DNA of 64,000 nucleotides. It comes from Lachnospiraceae bacterium (GTDB lineage: Bacteria > Bacillota > Clostridia > Lachnospirales > Lachnospiraceae). The stretch lies in contig CABJAM010000015.1 in assembly GCA_902363555.1 (NCBI GenBank), positions 1-64,000 on the forward strand, written 5' to 3'. Under the pieces are notes generated by a model. That model saw only the letters and a program-made list of their open reading frames with translations, did not search any database and was not told the DNA's origin. This document shows, in pieces, positions 60,849 through 64,000 of the stretch. The position numbers and the translations under genes are program-made. Every line of letters begins with the position of its first letter. Position 1 is the first letter of the stretch.

Positions 60849-61813
60849 CCTTGTAAATCCCCCTTTTTATAAAAATCTTTTCCATAGCGTTCAATTTCAT
60901 CCGCCACAACCGCTGCCACCTTCGTGTCAATGATCGGGCACATTGTAGAAAAATTACCACCGGGCGCAAGCGTATCCATACAGCGCCGGACCTCGGCCCT
61001 GATTTCATCCTCCGATGCCCCGGGCCGTTCAAGGATTTCCTGGGAATTAAAACCGCCGTTAAAAACCACCTTATCCCCGTACAAAGCCTTCAGTTCCGGC
61101 ACATCATTACAATACTGGAGCGGGTCAATGGCATCCACGCCCATTTCCACCAAATACTTCACCACCGGCTTAATGTAACCGCAGGAATGCATTTCAAAAA
61201 ACATCTCAAGTTCATGCGTCTTATCAATCACCCTTTGGATATAAGGTTGAATAAATTCACCCCACATTTCCGGAGAAAAAAACATATTTTTGTTATTGCC
61301 CCAATCATCGTGAAACGCGATAATATCAAAGTTAAAATAGTTTTTAAGTATTTCCAGATACCGGCATTTGTGCTCTGTAATTGCTGCAAAAAGCTCGTGA
61401 ACCTCATCCGGATTATCCATAAAGGCAAAAATCGCATTTTCAAAGCCCATCAGGCTCATCATCCGCTCAAATGGCCCATTGAGCAGCATACAAAAGGACG
61501 CCCGTTCACTGCGGTTCCAATTTTTTGTGGCCTCCCCGGCAATCGCTTCCCAGTCGTAACTGTCAAGGTCCGGCAAATGTACAGCATCTCTCCAGTTTTC
61601 CAAATCCTCCAGTTGTTCCTGTCCAATCGTCTCTGTCTGGGAATGCATTTCCGGAACATACGTCCAGCTTACGCCAAACCAGTCCCTTCCAGTGCCTTCA
61701 CCAAAATAACGTTCACCGTAGGAATCCCAAATGTCTAAATCATTAAAAAAATTCGGAACATACTCCGGACTTTCATGGCGGTAAACCGCCAGCATGTTTT
61801 CTCTGGGTGTCAC
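60845..61813 (-). CDS. URO-D/MtaA-like family protein (putative methyltransferase)
   Basis: 322 aa, a paralogue of the protein at 959-1939. TIM-barrel URO-D fold with N-terminal TPREN..YVPNFFNDLDIW, AFHDDWGNNKNMFFSPEMW in the middle and a zinc-type motif MHSCGY (His-x-Cys) followed by Cys in MCPI near the end. GTG start at 61813, 7 nt after GGAGGAGGTG. It is co-translated with an iron-sulfur flavoprotein. The relatives MtaA and CmuA move methyl groups between substrates and corrinoids; no corrinoid protein is nearby, so the true reaction is open. Confidence 0.8.
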   Translation of the reverse strand: MTPRENMLAVYRHESPEYVPNFFNDLDIWDSYGERYFGEGTGRDWFGVSWTYVPEMHSQTETIGQEQLEDLENWRDAVHLPDLDSYDWEAIAGEATKNWNRSERASFCMLLNGPFERMMSLMGFENAIFAFMDNPDEVHELFAAITEHKCRYLEILKNYFNFDIIAFHDDWGNNKNMFFSPEMWGEFIQPYIQRVIDKTHELEMFFEMHSCGYIKPVVKYLVEMGVDAIDPLQYCNDVPELKALYGDKVVFNGGFNSQEILERPGASEDEIRAEVRRCMDTLAPGGNFSTMCPIIDTKVAAVVADEIERYGKDFYKKGDLQG

Positions 61814-61961
61814 CGTAAATCACCTCCTCCAAAATTATATATAGCACATCCTCCTGGCCGCAAAACACAGCGCGCTTTGCGGTACAAGCAAAACTCAGGA
61901 TCATGTTACTCTAATTTTAAAAGATTTAAAGGCAGATGAAAAACGGAAAATCCTCTCAATC

Positions 61962-62888
61962 CTATTCCAAAACAGAATGGAAAAACTTTTGTGTCTCATT
62001 TACAAATTTCTCAACGGTCGGCTTTTTATTTATCTTTTTCCAGGCCATAACAAAACCACTCTGTGTTCCGGCCAAAGGCACTGTCGCCAACGCAGGGTTG
62101 ACAATCCCCTGATAAAATTTATCACATATAAAAATATCCGAGTCATCCATCAAGTTAAACGCCAGAGCCACAGCACTGGCCGTATAACAGGTGATGTTCG
62201 GCGTAAATCCGAAGGGCTCACATAAATTTTTCAGCATTACCGTATAGCTGGGTGTCACCTGGGGTGAAATCGCCATAAAATGACACTCCTTTAAATCCTC
62301 CACATGAAGCGCCCTTTTTCCTGCCAGCGGATGACTTTTCAGCATGGCCGCCAAATGAGTACATTCCCCCAGCACCCGAACCTCAAAATCCTCAAGCCCC
62401 AACTGCTCCATCTCATAAAGCACCGTAAAAACAATGTCCAGTTCATCATGTAAAAGCATCCGGCGCAGGTCCTGGGCGGGACTTGTCTCCACCCGAACAT
62501 TGCACTGTCCGTATTTATTTTTAAAATTCCTTATAGCAGGCATAATAAACATTTCCGGATTATGCGAATCCAGACTGCCGATGGACAGACTCCGCGAATA
62601 ACCAGCCTGGATCACATGAGCCTCATTAACATCCATTTCTATACGCATTGTCATCTTCTTCCACTGCTCAAAAAGATACTGTCCGGACGGCGTCAGCCTT
62701 ATGCTCCGCTTTTCCCGCCAAAACAGTGGTATCCCCAGCATCTGTTCAAGGCTGAGGATACTTTTACTCACAGTGGATTGGGAGACGTGCATGTATTCTG
62801 CTGTTTTTGTAAAGCTGCCCAGCTCGGCAGTCGTTACGAAATATTCCAATTGGCCAAAATTTATATTTCTGATGTCTATATTATGCAT
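61962..62888 (-). CDS. LysR-family transcriptional regulator
   Basis: 308 aa. N-terminal winged helix (about 10-70, LGSFTKTAEYMHVSQSTVSKSI) and a complete periplasmic-binding-like effector domain. AGGGGGA lies 6-7 nt before ATG 62888. It precedes the URO-D/flavoprotein/EthD operon in the same direction (148-bp gap) and probably controls it. Confidence 0.9.
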   Translation of the reverse strand: MHNIDIRNINFGQLEYFVTTAELGSFTKTAEYMHVSQSTVSKSILSLEQMLGIPLFWREKRSIRLTPSGQYLFEQWKKMTMRIEMDVNEAHVIQAGYSRSLSIGSLDSHNPEMFIMPAIRNFKNKYGQCNVRVETSPAQDLRRMLLHDELDIVFTVLYEMEQLGLEDFEVRVLGECTHLAAMLKSHPLAGKRALHVEDLKECHFMAISPQVTPSYTVMLKNLCEPFGFTPNITCYTASAVALAFNLMDDSDIFICDKFYQGIVNPALATVPLAGTQSGFVMAWKKINKKPTVEKFVNETQKFFHSVLE

Positions 62889-62973
62889 AACATCCCCCTA
62901 ACTACGTGTATGCAAAATCATATTCCCATACTCCTGTAATACCTCTGAAACATAATTGGAAAGTTTGTATATT

Positions 62974-62993
62974 CTCGCACCAATGGTGCGAGT
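62974..62993. repeat. Perfect palindrome CTCGCACC/GGTGCGAG
   Basis: CTCGCACCAATGGTGCGAG, with only a three-base centre, lies between the KilA-N and LysR genes. It could be an operator for the LysR gene or a short terminator; the T-run is weak on both strands. Nothing else is seen in the 248-bp gap (62889-63136). Confidence 0.5.
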
Positions 62994-63136
62994 TTACAGA
63001 ATTACAGTATGTAAAATAAAAATTTCGCATTTTCCAAAGATTTGCGGCAGAATATCCCTTTTAATGAATTCCGATAACTGGTTAAAAAATCGCAATAGCT
63101 TTCTTAATTTATTTCTATAAAGCCCAAAATTTCTTT

Positions 63137-63991
63137 TTAATCCTTTTGTGAGTCCATCCCTAATTTCGGTAAATTACTTAAACTCATAACTTTCAATGTT
63201 TGCAACTGTTGTACCGCCAACTGCCGAAGTAATTCCATTCTCTCTTTTTGATTCTTACCCTGATTTATCAAAACAGCATTATAACTTTCCAAATTTGCAA
63301 GCACTAATAATTGGTCTAGTGTTGCTACATCCCGCATATTCCCTTTTACTGTTGGATTTTTATCTTTCCACTGCTTTGCTGTTTTTCCAAACAAAACCAC
63401 ATTCAACATATCAGCTTCATTCGCATAGGTATAGGCCACCTGCACGGGTGTTAATTCTGGTGGAATCAGATTTTCTTTAATTGCATCTGTATGTATCCTG
63501 TAATTCAATTTAGAAATTTCTCTATTCAAATTCCAATTCAAAGACAACCGACTGTTTTCGTCTGTCTTTAAACGCCTATAGTCTTTCATAATATATAACT
63601 GGAACTCAGGAGAAATCCAAGTTGCAAAAGACATGGCGATATCGCTATGGGCATATGTTCCACCGTAGCGTCCTGCTTTTGAAACAATGCCAATAGCATC
63701 TGTCGCATCTATCCATTTCTTAGGCGACATTGTAAAAGCATTCGCTCCAGCCTGCTTTCTAAACCCCTCGAATTCGAGGGGTTTAAAATCTGGATTATGT
63801 AACCTTTCCCATAGTCCCAGAAATTCTATAACATCCCGATTTCTCATCCAGTTTTGAATAACCGCCGTTGGGTCTTCACTTTTATACCGGGCAATATCCG
63901 TTAATGAGATAAATTCATTTTCAAAATCCTGCGTATAAATCCCAATATCTATTCCATTTGCATGGATTGTATCTTTAATTATTTTCCCCAT
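63137..63991 (-). CDS. KilA-N domain protein
   Basis: 284 aa. The N-terminal KilA-N DNA-binding domain (about 1-150) shows ISLTDIARYK, WMRNRDVIEFLGLWE and GRYGGTYAHSDIAMSFATWIS. The C-terminal half is helical (REISKLNYRIHTDAIKENLI) with a segment typical of chromosomal and phage copies. These proteins occur in phages and as lone chromosomal genes next to restriction or mobile loci. The ATG at 63991 is followed upstream by GGAGG at the window edge, so the start seems real. A 26-bp perfect palindrome lies inside the gene (63760-63785). Confidence 0.88.
   Translation of the reverse strand: MGKIIKDTIHANGIDIGIYTQDFENEFISLTDIARYKSEDPTAVIQNWMRNRDVIEFLGLWERLHNPDFKPLEFEGFRKQAGANAFTMSPKKWIDATDAIGIVSKAGRYGGTYAHSDIAMSFATWISPEFQLYIMKDYRRLKTDENSRLSLNWNLNREISKLNYRIHTDAIKENLIPPELTPVQVAYTYANEADMLNVVLFGKTAKQWKDKNPTVKGNMRDVATLDQLLVLANLESYNAVLINQGKNQKERMELLRQLAVQQLQTLKVMSLSNLPKLGMDSQKD
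63760..63785. repeat. 26-bp perfect palindrome inside the KilA-N gene
   Basis: TAAACCCCTCGAA followed by its exact reverse complement TTCGAGGGGTTTA. It codes for PDFKPLEFEGF, a conserved part of the family, so the codons are constrained, yet the symmetry is complete. Confidence 0.7.
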
Positions 63992-64000
63992 TACTCCTCC

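Overview
The window looks like a chromosomal segment of an anaerobic gut Firmicute, most likely Lachnospiraceae. The signs are a 16S rRNA 5' end of clostridial type, consensus TTGACA-17-TATAAT promoters, strong GGAGG ribosome sites with frequent TTG/GTG starts, Bce-type ABC/two-component modules, YesN/LytS sensors and several glycan- and polyphenol-handling genes. Species cannot be fixed from the sequence alone. About three quarters of the genes lie on the minus strand.

Layout. 1-0.7 kb: 5' end of an rRNA operon (minus) with its leader and promoters, and tRNA-Ser(GCU). 0.96-8 kb: a URO-D/MtaA-like protein, an AraC regulator with a degenerate GH39 domain, and divergently a GH43 beta-xylosidase-like enzyme plus a sugar-binding lipoprotein. 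8-13 kb: Crp-like regulator and ketopantoate-reductase-like enzyme, an alpha/beta esterase and a GH20 hexosaminidase. 13-16.5 kb: two AAA ATPases (DUF4143 and DUF1703 types). 16.8-24.5 kb: a catabolic region with a UGSC-family protein, a LysR gene and a MatC/SLC13-like transporter that cut each other off at a deletion junction, a SnoaL-like protein, and a three-gene C-glycoside deglycosylation set (Gfo/Idh/MocA oxidase divergent from the two deglycosidase subunits). 24.6-29.4 kb: ABC/two-component module of Bce type. 29.7-34 kb: orphan sugar-binding lipoprotein, RpiR regulator, MATE exporter. 34-44.5 kb: a Fic-HsdM-HsdS-HsdR type I restriction block, with a candidate type I toxin-antitoxin pair between hsdM and hsdS. 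An EF-G/Tet(M)-like GTPase fused to a Rae1/YacP nuclease domain starts 14 nt after hsdR. 44.6-57 kb: a galactose-type sensing and uptake block (binding protein, MglA, MglC, YesN regulator, LytS kinase, two further binding proteins, an unknown protein). 57-62.9 kb: M50 protease with LspA, then a LysR-linked operon of EthD-like, iron-sulfur flavoprotein and URO-D proteins. 63.1-64 kb: KilA-N protein.

How it fits together. The organism appears equipped to strip sugars and decorations from plant glycans and polyphenols (GH43, esterase, GH20, C-glycoside cleavage, and possibly methyl-group or redox chemistry via the URO-D/flavoprotein sets) and to sense and import the released sugars.

Most notable observations: (1) the binding protein of the mgl operon is a natural circular permutation of the galactose-binding protein; its conserved ligand residues appear in rotated order, and a non-permuted paralogue lies 9 kb away for comparison; (2) the candidate type I toxin-antitoxin locus inside the restriction operon has both promoters, a shared terminator and matching 5' repeats; (3) the GTPase-Rae1 fusion is coupled to hsdR; (4) the C-glycoside deglycosylation set; (5) two very long intergenic fold-back repeats.
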